Source: Candidatus Anaerobutyricum avicola (GTDB taxonomy: Bacteria > Bacillota > Clostridia > Lachnospirales > Lachnospiraceae). From it: a stretch of 49,998 nucleotides of DNA. Positions 33,635 to 41,942 of this stretch are shown piece after piece. Within the stretch, counting starts at the first letter, position 1. Every line of letters begins with the position of its first letter. The position numbers and the translations under genes are program-made. The DNA lies in NCBI GenBank assembly GCA_019113845.1, contig DXGQ01000005.1, positions 1 to 49,998 of the forward strand, in the 5' to 3' direction. The notes beneath the pieces were generated by a model that was not told where the DNA came from, made no database searches, and saw nothing but the letters and a program-made list of their open reading frames with translations.

Positions 33635-34483
33635 ATGACCATAAAGGAAGTGGAGGAGCGGACAGGGCTTGCCCGCTCCAACATACGATTTTACGAAAAA
33701 GAAAAACTGCTTCATCCGTCAAGAAATGAGCGAAACGGATACAGGGACTATTCGGAGAGTGATGTGGAAGATCTGAAAAAGATCGCGTATCTGCGAACTC
33801 TGGGGATAACCATCGAAGACATACGCAATGTAATTCAGGAGAAGGTTTCTCTCCCTGAGATTCTGGAGCGGCAGAGCGAACGGCTGAATGAGCAGATGAC
33901 GGATCTGGATAGGGCAAAAGCGCTCTGCAATCAAATGCTTCATGACCGGGAACTCAGCTACGAAACGTTGCAGGTGGAGCGGTATGTGAATGAGCTGAAG
34001 GATTATTGGGAGCAGAATCAGCCGGTGTTCCGTCTGGATACCGTCAGTTTCGTCTGGTTTTGGTGCAGCTTCCAGACATGGATAATACTGACTGTTTTGT
34101 GCCTGCTTGTGGGCATCTTGTTTTACAGCAAGCTGCCGCCGCAGATTCCGGTACAATGGAAGCTGGGCATCGCAAGCACGCTGGTACGAAAAGAGTTTAT
34201 TTTTGCTTATCCTCTTATTTGCATTGCCATCCGCTACTTTCTCAGACCGTGCATTTATGTAAAGGTACAGATGAACACGATTTACGGAAAGATCATATCA
34301 GAATATCTGAGTAATTCGCTGTGTTTTGTCGCTCTGTCGGCAGAAATCTTCAGCGTGTTGTTTGTGTTTGGACTGGCAGAAAATATCGTGACAGTTTTTC
34401 TGGCAGATGCCGTCGTGCTCCTCGGCCTGCTGGCGGTAGGACTTGTGAAAATGGATCTGAGGGGCTTTGGGAGAAAAGAATAA
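33635..34483 (+). CDS. MerR family regulator fused to a membrane domain
   Basis: A 282-residue protein. The N-terminal MerR helix-turn-helix (MTIKEVEERTGLARSNIRFYEKEKLLHPSRNERNGYRDYSESDVE, 1-45) and a dimer helix extend to about residue 120. Four hydrophobic segments then follow (about 143-163, 185-205, 225-250, 255-272) with a LPPQIPVQWKLG stretch like DUF1648 proteins. A membrane-tethered MerR may sense an envelope or membrane signal and still bind DNA. AAAGGAGG precedes ATG. The promoter has a MerR-type 19-nt spacer. Confidence 0.92.
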   Translation: MTIKEVEERTGLARSNIRFYEKEKLLHPSRNERNGYRDYSESDVEDLKKIAYLRTLGITIEDIRNVIQEKVSLPEILERQSERLNEQMTDLDRAKALCNQMLHDRELSYETLQVERYVNELKDYWEQNQPVFRLDTVSFVWFWCSFQTWIILTVLCLLVGILFYSKLPPQIPVQWKLGIASTLVRKEFIFAYPLICIAIRYFLRPCIYVKVQMNTIYGKIISEYLSNSLCFVALSAEIFSVLFVFGLAENIVTVFLADAVVLLGLLAVGLVKMDLRGFGRKE

Positions 34484-34547
34484 TACTTTTCCAAACAGAA
34501 ACCTTTGAAATAAAAATGGATTTAAAGTAAAAATGGAGATATAGAAA

Positions 34548-34994
34548 ATGAACATAAATGTGTTAAGAGCAGAAGAACTCTGGCAGCAGGCGGGCGCCTA
34601 CTATGTGCGAATCCAGGCCATGGCAAGACAGTACCATATCACGCTTCGGGAAGAATTTGACGAATATGACAGCCCGGAAGCCAAATATATTGTGCTGTTG
34701 GACGATGAATTTCCGGTGGCTACCTGCCGTCTGTATGAACTTTCCGGTGAGCCGGTTCCCACAGTGATGCTGGGGCGTGTCGTGGTTTTGCCGGAATACA
34801 GAAAGCAGGGGCTCGGACAGAGGGCGGTAAAAGAAGCAGAACAGTGGGCCAGGGAACTGGGGTATCAAAAGTCAGTTCTGGAGAGCAGAGATGTGGCCGT
34901 GGGTTTCTATGAAAAGCTTGGTTATGAAATCTGCGACGGACAGATTATCCACGGCGACACTTTTGACTGTATCCGGATGGAGAAGATGCTGTGA
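34548..34994 (+). CDS. GNAT family N-acetyltransferase
   Basis: A 148-residue acetyltransferase with the acetyl-CoA-binding pattern GRVVVLPEYRKQGLGQRAVKEAEQWA (QxxGxG region, about 78-100) and C-terminal YEKLGYEICDG. The target is unknown; a small-molecule amine or a peptide is possible. ATGGAGAT precedes ATG. Its stop overlaps the first codon of the truncated methyltransferase fragment. Confidence 0.93.
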   Translation: MNINVLRAEELWQQAGAYYVRIQAMARQYHITLREEFDEYDSPEAKYIVLLDDEFPVATCRLYELSGEPVPTVMLGRVVVLPEYRKQGLGQRAVKEAEQWARELGYQKSVLESRDVAVGFYEKLGYEICDGQIIHGDTFDCIRMEKML

Positions 34995-35362
34995 TTATTA
35001 TGATGCCATCCAGTCGGTGCATTTTGGAAGCGGAAAAAATATGGGAAGAACCACTGGAAGGTATTGAAGAAGATAAATTTATCACCCATACTGCCGCATA
35101 TTATTATGATATATTTGCGGAACAGACTCCAGAAATTCATATGTGGGTGACGGATTACTGCCATATCATGCAAAACCATGAGCAGATCCTGGACTTTTTG
35201 AGAGGAGCCGCGTTTACACCATATCAAAGCCGACTTGACGAAGAAGAAATGCAGGTGTTTGCAGAGGAAGTACTTGCCCGCATAAAAGAGGAATACCCAA
35301 CCCGGAAAAACGGGACGGTGCTGTTTCCATTCCGAAGATTATTTTTGACAGGGCAAAAATAG
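34991..35362 (+). pseudogene. C-terminal fragment of a trans-aconitate methyltransferase-like protein
   Basis: The 123-codon frame aligns by eye with the C-terminal third of trans-aconitate 2-methyltransferase: YYYDIFAEQTPEIHMWVTDYCHIM, GAAFTPYQSRLDEEEMQVF and NGTVLFPFRRLFL mirror the family. The N-terminal SAM-binding Rossmann domain is absent. The only upstream start is a GTG overlapping the acetyltransferase stop, without its own ribosome binding site. A deletion probably joined the acetyltransferase gene to the tail of this gene. It should have no methyltransferase activity. Confidence 0.72.
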
Positions 35363-35405
35363 AGGAACAGGAAATGTGAAGCAAACGTTATGACGGAGGT
35401 GCGAT

Positions 35406-35831
35406 ATGAAGCTGATTCCTGTTGATAAAGACAATAGAAATGCTTACCGAAAATTTGAAAATGCAGAAGATTTGTCGTGTTATTTGTCCAGAATATATCC
35501 GGACTTAGAAGCTTCCTATCTGAAGTGGATGTATATTGAAGAAGATGGAAATTATATTGGAAGCGTATGGTTGGAAGGGCAGAATATTCATCAGGCCAAA
35601 CTGGGGATTTTCATTGCTGATCCAGCGTATCGTGATAAAGGCATTGGAAAATATGCAATCCAACAAATGATTTCTTTGGCAAAAAGTGACGGCATAGATA
35701 TAATCACCCTGAATGTCAGGGTGGGGAATCTGCGTGCCAGAAAAGTGTATGCTGCTTGCGGTTTTAAGGAAGAGAAACGATTTAAAAAAGAAAATGGCAT
35801 AGAGGTGTTTTCTATGGAATTGGTATTATAA
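35406..35831 (+). CDS. GNAT family N-acetyltransferase
   Basis: A 141-residue acetyltransferase. The start MKLIPVDKDNRNAYRKFENAEDL is followed by the core strand LGIFIADPAYRDKGIGKYAIQQMI (acetyl-CoA loop DKGIGK) and C-terminal NLRARKVYAACGFKEEKRF, typical of RimJ/RimL-like GNATs. ACGGAGGTGCGAT precedes ATG. The gene is followed after 6 nt by palindromic repeat B. The substrate is unknown. Confidence 0.92.
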   Translation: MKLIPVDKDNRNAYRKFENAEDLSCYLSRIYPDLEASYLKWMYIEEDGNYIGSVWLEGQNIHQAKLGIFIADPAYRDKGIGKYAIQQMISLAKSDGIDIITLNVRVGNLRARKVYAACGFKEEKRFKKENGIEVFSMELVL

Positions 35832-35837
35832 TATATG

Positions 35838-36150
35838 AAGTGAATTGCAAAAAATCGCTGTTCTTTGATACCCAGACGGCGTACTATGCGTCCATGTCCT
35901 TTGAACCGTCGGCCTGTGAAGGAGGACATGACACAGACTATGGAAAAGCAGGGAGCGGGAAAGACGATAAAGCGGCTGCCCTGTGCTTGCACTGAGGGCG
36001 AAGCTTTTCGTCTGACCGTGAGGCGTCAGCCGGGAACCGCAGTAAGCGGTTCCTCCCTGCTTGATTCATAAAATATCTAATGTCCGAACTGAGGGTGTCG
36101 GCGGGCAAAGCGGCATGGGCGCTCCCGCCGTCGTTTGCTTGACTGCACTT
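35838..36150 (+). repeat. large palindromic structured repeat, copy B
   Basis: Outer arms pair as AAGTG...GCAAA (35838 onwards) with TTTGC...CACTT (ends 36150), and GACGGCG (35875-35881) with CGCCGTC (36126-36132), with several G-U pairs. The core (35948-36060) is closed by GCAGGGAG/CTCCCTGC and contains GACGA with TCGTC, AAAGC with GCTTT, a GCCCT/AGGGC hairpin around GTGCTTGCAC, AGGCGTCAGCCG, and AACCGC/GCGGTT. Almost every stem differs in sequence from copy A while keeping its pairing, and the loops and linkers are conserved. Also shared are CTGTGA-GGAGGAC before the core and GTCCGA-TGAGGGT after it. Confidence 0.85.
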
Positions 36151-36206
36151 CTATAAATCAGAACATTACGGAAGTGATTCTGAATCATTTCTCACAATTT
36201 TCCCTT

Positions 36207-36235
36207 GCTTTTTCCCTTTTCTTCGACTATAATAC
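36207..36235 (+). promoter_or_regulatory. promoter of amino-acid ABC operon
   Basis: TTGCTT and TATAAT (about 36230-36235) are separated by about 17 nt, roughly 70 nt upstream of the binding-protein ATG. A dyad ACTnnACTAGAGT follows the -10 box and could be an operator. Confidence 0.55.
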
Positions 36236-36301
36236 TTTACTAGAGTAGATTGATAAATCTCTGAATTAAAGAAGAAACAAAATGTGAAGGAGAAATATGT
36301 T

Positions 36302-37267
36302 ATGAAAAAGTTTATTGCTATGGCATTGTTTTCTGCAATGTGCGTTACATCTCTGGCCGGATGCGGTAATTCCAATGGAACAAATGGAAGTGGGGATGCT
36401 TCTGCCGAAGGCGGCACACAGGCTGCGGCTTCGGATGAATCTGATTGGGCGGATATCAGTGCCAAAGGTGAGATGACCATCGGTATGACCTTATTTGCAC
36501 CGATGAACTATTATGATGAGGACAACAACTTTGTCGGTTTTGATACAGAGCTGGCGCAGGCTGTGGGCGAGAAGCTGGGTATCGATATTAACTTCGTGGA
36601 AATCAACTGGGATTCCAAGGAGATTGAGTTAAATTCCAAAAATATCGACTGCATCTGGAACGGTATGTGCAGCACAGCGGAGAGACAGGAGACCATGACG
36701 CTCTCTGAGCCGTACCTGTACAATACACAGGCGATGGTTATGAAGGCTGACCGCGAAGATGAGATTATGCAGAGTGTGGACGGACTGACTGTTACGGCAG
36801 AGAAGGGGTCTACCGGCGAAGGTAAACTACAGGGAACCATCGCTGATGATGATACTGTGGAAGTATCCGCACAGGAATATTTTGCAAATGCGAATTATGT
36901 GGCTTCTGATTCCATGGCAAAGGCTCTGATGGAAGTGAAGGCAGGAACCGCCGATGTGGCGTTGGTGGACAGTGTGGCTGCTTATGGTATGGTTGGTCCT
37001 GACACTGATTATTCCGATATGGTCATCAATGTGGATAATAACTTTGGTCTTCAGGAATATGTCATCGGATTCCGTAAAGGAAGCGATTTGGAAGAGCATG
37101 TGAGCGCTGCCATTGATGAGCTTTACGCAGACGGCACCGTTGCACAGCTCGCTGAGAAATATAATCTTTCTGATCTTCTGATTGAAAATGACGCGGCAGC
37201 TACCGAGGCAGCTCCGGAAGCAGCGACAGGGGATACCGCAGCAGAGGCAGCAACCGCAGTCGAGTAG
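36302..37267 (+). CDS. amino-acid ABC transporter substrate-binding lipoprotein
   Basis: A 321-residue SBP_bac_3 protein. The signal peptide ends in lipobox LAGC (Cys21); after a Ala/Gly/Ser-rich linker the binding domain begins MTIGMTLFAPMNYYDEDNNFVGFDTELAQAVGEKLGI, with WNGMCSTAERQETMTLSEPYLYN typical of polar amino acid receptors. It feeds the permease and ATPase downstream. The last 25 residues are an unusual Ala/Glu/Thr-rich tail. ATG 36302 has AAGGAG upstream; the longer GTG 36284 frame would break the signal peptide. Confidence 0.95.
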   Translation: MKKFIAMALFSAMCVTSLAGCGNSNGTNGSGDASAEGGTQAAASDESDWADISAKGEMTIGMTLFAPMNYYDEDNNFVGFDTELAQAVGEKLGIDINFVEINWDSKEIELNSKNIDCIWNGMCSTAERQETMTLSEPYLYNTQAMVMKADREDEIMQSVDGLTVTAEKGSTGEGKLQGTIADDDTVEVSAQEYFANANYVASDSMAKALMEVKAGTADVALVDSVAAYGMVGPDTDYSDMVINVDNNFGLQEYVIGFRKGSDLEEHVSAAIDELYADGTVAQLAEKYNLSDLLIENDAAATEAAPEAATGDTAAEAATAVE

Positions 37268-37415
37268 GGGACGTTGTACCGACAGCGCCCTGAAACGGGC
37301 AGATGCCGGAGGCAGGCGTCGATGGAGTCTGTCGGTCGTGAAATTATATGTGTTAGATGAATCATATCGAGATGCAATGGATCATACAACGCATAATAAG
37401 TAAATAAAAATCAAT

Positions 37416-37469
37416 GAATCCGGATTTCCGGCATCCTGCATTGTGGTGGGAGAGTGGAAAGCCGGATTC
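37416..37469 (+). promoter_or_regulatory. stem-loop between binding-protein and permease genes
   Basis: GAATCCGG (37416-37423) pairs with CCGGATTC (37462-37469) with a further stem inside. It is followed by a short TTATTGT. A partial terminator or RNA-stability hairpin here would make more binding protein than permease. Confidence 0.5.
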
Positions 37470-37529
37470 TTATTGTGAAGATACGGAACCGGACGAAGAG
37501 TCCGAATACATAAAAAGGAGAGATACGCT

Positions 37530-38174
37530 ATGTTGGGAGCTAATCCGATCGAGTCGCTGACCAGCGGATTTTTGTTAAACTTGGAATTGTTCGTGGTGAC
37601 ATTGCTTCTGGCGCTTCCGCTGGGACTGATCATCACATTTTGTTCTATGTCCAGATTCAAACCGTTGAAATGGATTACGAAAGTATTTATCTGGGTGATC
37701 AGAGGAACTCCTCTGATGCTGCAGCTTTCCGTTGTCTTGTATGCGCCGGGTCTTCTGTTTGGAATCCCGATGTCCTCACGGTTTACGGCGGCGGTGATCG
37801 CCTTTGTCATTAACTACGCAGCTTATTTTTCAGAGATTTACCGCGGCGGGATCGAGAGTATTTCCGTGGGCCAGTATGAGGCCGGAAAAGTACTGGGTAT
37901 GACCCGGTCGCAGATTTTCTTTAAGGTCGTTTTGCTGCAGGTGGTAAAGCGGATCGTGCCGCCGATGAGCAACGAGATCATCACTCTCACAAAGGATACG
38001 GCTCTGGCACGAGTGATCGGTATCGGCGAGATCATCATGAGCGCGGAGAGATTTACCAAAATGGGTCTGATCTGGCCGCTGTTCTCCACAGCGCTGTACT
38101 TCCTTGTGTTTGTCGGCATTCTCTCTCTGCTGTTTGGCTGGATTGAGAAAAAGATGGATTATTTCAGAGTATAA
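37530..38174 (+). CDS. amino-acid ABC transporter permease
   Basis: A 214-residue HisM-type permease with about five membrane helices. The family IRGTPLMLQLSVVLY segment, the EAGKVLGMTRSQIFFKVVLLQ coupling helix (EAA-like loop, about 113-135) and the ALARVIGIGEI stretch are present. It forms the channel of the importer with the neighbouring ATPase. AAAAAGGAGAG precedes ATG. Confidence 0.96.
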   Translation: MLGANPIESLTSGFLLNLELFVVTLLLALPLGLIITFCSMSRFKPLKWITKVFIWVIRGTPLMLQLSVVLYAPGLLFGIPMSSRFTAAVIAFVINYAAYFSEIYRGGIESISVGQYEAGKVLGMTRSQIFFKVVLLQVVKRIVPPMSNEIITLTKDTALARVIGIGEIIMSAERFTKMGLIWPLFSTALYFLVFVGILSLLFGWIEKKMDYFRV

Positions 38175-38186
38175 GGAGGCGCGGAC

Positions 38187-38972
38187 ATGGCAATATTAGA
38201 AGTAAGTAATCTGAAAAAGAATTTTGGCAATCTGGAAGTGTTAAAGGGGATTGATTTTTCTCTGGAAAAAGGAGAGTCTCTCGCCATGATCGGCGCGTCA
38301 GGAAGCGGAAAGACGACACTTCTTCGCTGTCTGAACTTTCTGGAAAGACCGACCAGCGGACAGATTCGTGTCAATGATAAGGTGGTCTTTGACGGGGCCG
38401 ACGCACGGACATTAAGTGAGGCGGAGATTCGGAAGAACCGCCTGCATTTTGGCCTTGTTTTTCAGTCCTTTAATCTTTTTCCGCAGTATACGGTGTTGAA
38501 GAACTGTACGCTGGCAAAAGAGCTTATGGCGAAGGAACGCCCGGATTTTAGGGCGAACAAGAAACAGATTCTTGACGAGATTAAGACGGAGGGGGAGGCG
38601 GTGCTTGCCAGCGTCGGCCTGCAGGAAAAAATGGATTACTATCCGCATCAGCTTTCCGGCGGTCAGCAGCAACGTGTGGCGATTGCCAGAGCTTTGATGC
38701 TTCAGCCGGATATCCTCTGCTTTGACGAGCCGACTTCGGCTCTTGACCCGGAGCTTACCGGAGAGGTGTTAAAAGTAATCCGCGGTCTGGCGGATAAGAA
38801 GACAACCATGGTCATTGTCACCCATGAGATGCAGTTTGCCCGCGACGTCTCCGACAAGGTGCTGTTCCTCGATAAAGGAATGGTTGCCGAGTACGGCAGT
38901 CCGGAGCAGGTATTCGAGCACCCGAAGGAAGAGAGAACGAGACAGTTCCTGGAAAGATACTTCGAACAATAG
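38187..38972 (+). CDS. amino-acid ABC transporter ATP-binding protein
   Basis: A 261-residue ATPase of the GlnQ type. Walker A GASGSGKTT, Q-loop FGLVFQSFNLFPQYTVLKN, signature LSGGQQQRVAIARAL and Walker B ILCFDEPTSALDPE are all present, and the H-loop is VTHEM. A 14-residue insertion around residues 108-121 is typical of the group. It lies 12 nt after the permease with AGGAGG upstream, and a large hairpin terminator follows. Confidence 0.97.
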   Translation: MAILEVSNLKKNFGNLEVLKGIDFSLEKGESLAMIGASGSGKTTLLRCLNFLERPTSGQIRVNDKVVFDGADARTLSEAEIRKNRLHFGLVFQSFNLFPQYTVLKNCTLAKELMAKERPDFRANKKQILDEIKTEGEAVLASVGLQEKMDYYPHQLSGGQQQRVAIARALMLQPDILCFDEPTSALDPELTGEVLKVIRGLADKKTTMVIVTHEMQFARDVSDKVLFLDKGMVAEYGSPEQVFEHPKEERTRQFLERYFEQ

Positions 38973-38987
38973 AAAACTGCATTCATA

Positions 38988-39101
38988 AAAGAGCAGTCGG
39001 TTATCTTGCAGCGATATGCCTTCTGTCAGTCAGACAAGAGAGAAAGCTTGTTTCTGTCAGAAGGGAGCGCAGAGAAAAACAGCTGCTCTTTTTATTTTTT
39101 T
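38988..39101 (+). terminator. large nested terminator of the amino-acid ABC operon
   Basis: AAAGAGCAG (38988-38996) pairs with CTGCTCTT (39083-39090) and encloses CTTCTG/CAGAAG and ACAAG/CTTGT stems. A run TTTTTATTTTTTT follows. It ends the operon and faces the convergent aminotransferase. Confidence 0.8.
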
Positions 39102-39153
39102 ATCGCATCCGCTTATGGCGCGATGTCTGTTCCGGATATTTTGCAGACAATCT

Positions 39154-40341
39154 TTATTTCAGATATTCTTCTGCCAGTTCTTTAAAGACCGGCAGAGCTT
39201 TTCTTATACGTTCCGTCGGCACGCAGTAGGCGATCCGGAAATGTCCCGGACAGCCGAAGATGTCGCCCGGCACAAGTATCAGATTCTTTTCTCTTGCTTT
39301 TTCGCAGAAAGCGTAGGAATCCGGTTCCAGAGAACGCGGGAACATGTAAAAGGTTCCGCCCGGCTCCACGCAGGAATACCCGTAGGAGATCAGAGCGTCA
39401 TAAAGAATCTTTTTGTTTTCCTCATAAACAGAGAGGTCGGAGGTGTCGCCGCATACGTCAATGATCGTTCTCTGCATGAGGGAGGCAGGACCGTTCTGGC
39501 CGATGGTTCTTGAAATCTGCGGACAGATGGCAATGATATCCGCCGCGCCCTCGCAGTCCGGATTCACAGCCAGATAGCCGATACGTTCGCCTGGAAGGGA
39601 TAAGGACTTGCTGAAAGAGTAGCAGGTCAGTGTGTTCTTATAATAATTGGCAATGTACGGGCTGTCCGTTCCCGTGAAGACAATATCCCGGTACGGCTCG
39701 TCGGAGATCAGATAGATCGGATGGCCGAACTCTTCTGATTTGGCGTTTAAGATGGCGGCGAGTCTCTCGATCGTTTCCGTGGAATAAACGATCCCGGACG
39801 GATTGTTCGGAGAATTGATGAGCACCGAGGTCACGGCAGGGGTGAGCATTTCCTCAAAAGCCGCAAAGTTGATCTGAAAACTGTCGGTATCCGCCGGGAC
39901 GATGGATAATTTCAGAGAAGCGCCGGCAGTATAAGGCTTATATTCAGAAAAGCATGGCGCAAAGGTCAGCACCGTATCTCCCGGATTGTTCACGGCGCGG
40001 AAGGCGTGTGCCAGCGCTCCGGCGGCGCCGATAGCCATGAAGATATTTTCTGCCTTGTAGTGGCAGCCGTATTTCGCATTAAGGCTTTCCGCGATGGCGG
40101 CCCTTGCCTCCGGGACGCCCATTCCCGGGCTGTAGCCATGGAGGGAGAGCGCGTCCAGTTCCCGGACATTTTTTATGATGGTGTCGTTGACGCTTGCCGG
40201 CGCCGGAACAGAAGGATTGCCAAGGCTGAAATCATAAATATTTTCTGCGCCCACAATCTTTGCCTTTTCCTGTGCGTATTGGAATATTTCAAAAATAACG
40301 TCTTTTTCAGACAGCATGGATGTGTAATATTGGTTGATCAT
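39154..40341 (-). CDS. PLP-dependent aminotransferase (aspartate aminotransferase-like)
   Basis: A 395-residue fold-type I aminotransferase. YDFSLGNPSVPAPASVND and GYSPGMGVPEARAAIAESLN form the N-terminal part; AIGAAGALAHAFRAVNNPGD and INSPNNPSGIVYS are cofactor-domain motifs; the Schiff-base Lys is in SFSKSLSLPGERIGYL, and the C-terminal Arg in GHFRIAYC. The substrate is probably a dicarboxylic or aromatic amino acid but is not defined. GAAAGGAG precedes ATG 40341. A TTCGGG/CCCGAA hairpin (40369-40384) lies just upstream of the ribosome binding site on this strand. Confidence 0.94.
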   Translation of the reverse strand: MINQYYTSMLSEKDVIFEIFQYAQEKAKIVGAENIYDFSLGNPSVPAPASVNDTIIKNVRELDALSLHGYSPGMGVPEARAAIAESLNAKYGCHYKAENIFMAIGAAGALAHAFRAVNNPGDTVLTFAPCFSEYKPYTAGASLKLSIVPADTDSFQINFAAFEEMLTPAVTSVLINSPNNPSGIVYSTETIERLAAILNAKSEEFGHPIYLISDEPYRDIVFTGTDSPYIANYYKNTLTCYSFSKSLSLPGERIGYLAVNPDCEGAADIIAICPQISRTIGQNGPASLMQRTIIDVCGDTSDLSVYEENKKILYDALISYGYSCVEPGGTFYMFPRSLEPDSYAFCEKAREKNLILVPGDIFGCPGHFRIAYCVPTERIRKALPVFKELAEEYLK

Positions 40342-40368
40342 AGTATGTCTCCTTTCTCATTGCTGTCA

Positions 40369-40384
40369 TTCGGGATTGCCCGAA
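40369..40384 (-). promoter_or_regulatory. small hairpin in aminotransferase leader
   Basis: TTCGGG and CCCGAA flank a 4-nt loop 28 nt upstream of the aminotransferase ATG. It could be an operator or translation-affecting hairpin. Confidence 0.45.
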
Positions 40385-40498
40385 CCGACCTTATTTTACC
40401 ACGGAAAGCGGTGTCCCACAAGATTACGAGGGATACGATTGTGGCGTAAAATGAAGACAGAGGTGTCAGACGAAAATACAGGAAATCCCTGTTCGACG

Positions 40499-40527
40499 TT
40501 GACGGATAAAAGGACTTTGTTTATAAT
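40499..40527 (+). promoter_or_regulatory. alcohol dehydrogenase promoter
   Basis: TTGACG (40499-40504) and TATAAT (40522-40527) are 17 nt apart, 77 nt upstream of ATG 40604. No Rex-like box (TTGTTAA dyad) overlaps it. Confidence 0.75.
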
Positions 40528-40603
40528 ACGAAGAGAAATACTCATGTTTTGGAAACAATAAACAGTACACAGACAGGAGAATTATACAAAAAAGGAGTAC
40601 ATC

Positions 40604-41680
40604 ATGGAAAATTATACGATATTGCCGGTTCCTTACACAGTGGGACCGGAGGCTTATGACAGCATTACGGAATACACCCGTCTGTACGGCACGAAGGCGG
40701 TAGTGATCGGCGGAGAGAAGGCGATGAACGCTTCCAGAGAGAAGCTTCTTGCTGCCGTCAGAGATACGGAGACGGAGATTCTTGATTTCGTGCTTTTCGG
40801 GAAGGAATGTACCTTTGAGGCGGCGGCAAAGCTGGAAGAGCTGGACGCAGTAAAAGAGGCGGACATGATTTTTGCTGTCGGCGGAGGAAAAGCTATTGAC
40901 ACGGCAAAGCTGGTGAGTATTGACCTGAAAAAGCCGTACTTTGCCTTTCCGACCATCGCGTCCAACTGCGCGGCGGCTTCCGCAGTGTCCATTGTCTATA
41001 AGGAGGACGGTTCCTTTGCGGACTTCGTACATTTTCTGGACGCGGCAAAGCATGTGTTTATCGACACGGATATTATCGCCCGCGCGCCGGGGGAATATCT
41101 CTGGGCGGGTATCGGTGATACCTACGCCAAATATTATGAGGTGAGCATTTCCGCCCGGGGCGAGAGCCTGCCGCATTATATGGCGCTGGGCGTCAATATG
41201 AGCCGTATGTGTATGGAGACGCTGGTGGAGCACGGAGCGCAGGCGCTCCGTGATAATGAACAGGGCATTGCCTCTTACGATTTGGAACAGGCGGCGCTTG
41301 CCATTATCATCACCACAGGATGGGTGTCCATGCTGGTGGCGAGAGATCACACCATGGATTACAACGGCGGCGTGGCACATGCATTCTTCTACGGCCTCTG
41401 TAACCTGCCGGGATTTGATGAAAACCATCTGCACGGCGTGGTCGTTGCCTTCGGCGTGTTGCTCTTGCTTGTGATGGATGGCAGAGAGGAAGAATGTCAG
41501 AAGCTGATCGAATTTAATAAGACGGTGGGGCTGCCGACCTGTCTTTCGGATATCGACGTCACCGTGGAACAGGTGGCTGCCTGCGCCCATGCCATGACAG
41601 AAGATGAAGACGTCGAACATTATCCGTATAAGGTGACGGAAGAAATGATTCTTGACGCAGTGCGGAAACTGGACGTGTGA
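40604..41680 (+). CDS. iron-containing alcohol dehydrogenase family protein
   Basis: A 358-residue Fe-ADH superfamily enzyme, closest to glycerol dehydrogenase/YbdH-type proteins. The NAD-binding glycine motif is AVGGGKAIDTAK (about 90-101), PTIASNCAAASAVSIVY follows, and metal ligands lie in GIGDTYAKYYE, VAHAFFYGLCNLPG and ENHLHGVVVAFGV. The reaction would be oxidation of a small polyol or alcohol, or the reverse reduction. AAAAGGAGTACATC precedes ATG. It is monocistronic with its own promoter. Confidence 0.92.
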   Translation: MENYTILPVPYTVGPEAYDSITEYTRLYGTKAVVIGGEKAMNASREKLLAAVRDTETEILDFVLFGKECTFEAAAKLEELDAVKEADMIFAVGGGKAIDTAKLVSIDLKKPYFAFPTIASNCAAASAVSIVYKEDGSFADFVHFLDAAKHVFIDTDIIARAPGEYLWAGIGDTYAKYYEVSISARGESLPHYMALGVNMSRMCMETLVEHGAQALRDNEQGIASYDLEQAALAIIITTGWVSMLVARDHTMDYNGGVAHAFFYGLCNLPGFDENHLHGVVVAFGVLLLLVMDGREEECQKLIEFNKTVGLPTCLSDIDVTVEQVAACAHAMTEDEDVEHYPYKVTEEMILDAVRKLDV

Positions 41681-41877
41681 GAGAAGATTTTCGTCTGGTG
41701 TTATTTTGTCGGAAAATGTGAAAATATTTCTGCAAAGACAGCGCGCAGGACACAATATAAACATAATTTGCCCGTATAATATTCCGAAACCTGTAAAAGA
41801 TTTGCAGGTGTATTCTTTACATTGCATATACATAATAAAAATGAGTCATCGCATATGGAATGTATGGACGAATTGAT

Positions 41878-41921
41878 GTTGCCCCGGGAGACTTCCGGAC
41901 AGTCAGAAGATCCCCGGCAAC
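41878..41921 (+). promoter_or_regulatory. long stem-loop in yugP leader
   Basis: GTTGCC (41878-41883) pairs with GGCAAC (41916-41921); inside, GGG pairs with CCC and CTTC with GAAG. It ends 21 nt before the zinc protease ATG. TATAAT-like boxes lie upstream (41775 and near 41840). Function unknown; there is no T-run, so it is not a terminator. Confidence 0.55.
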
Positions 41922-41942
41922 GATGGGAAAGGTGGTATCACT

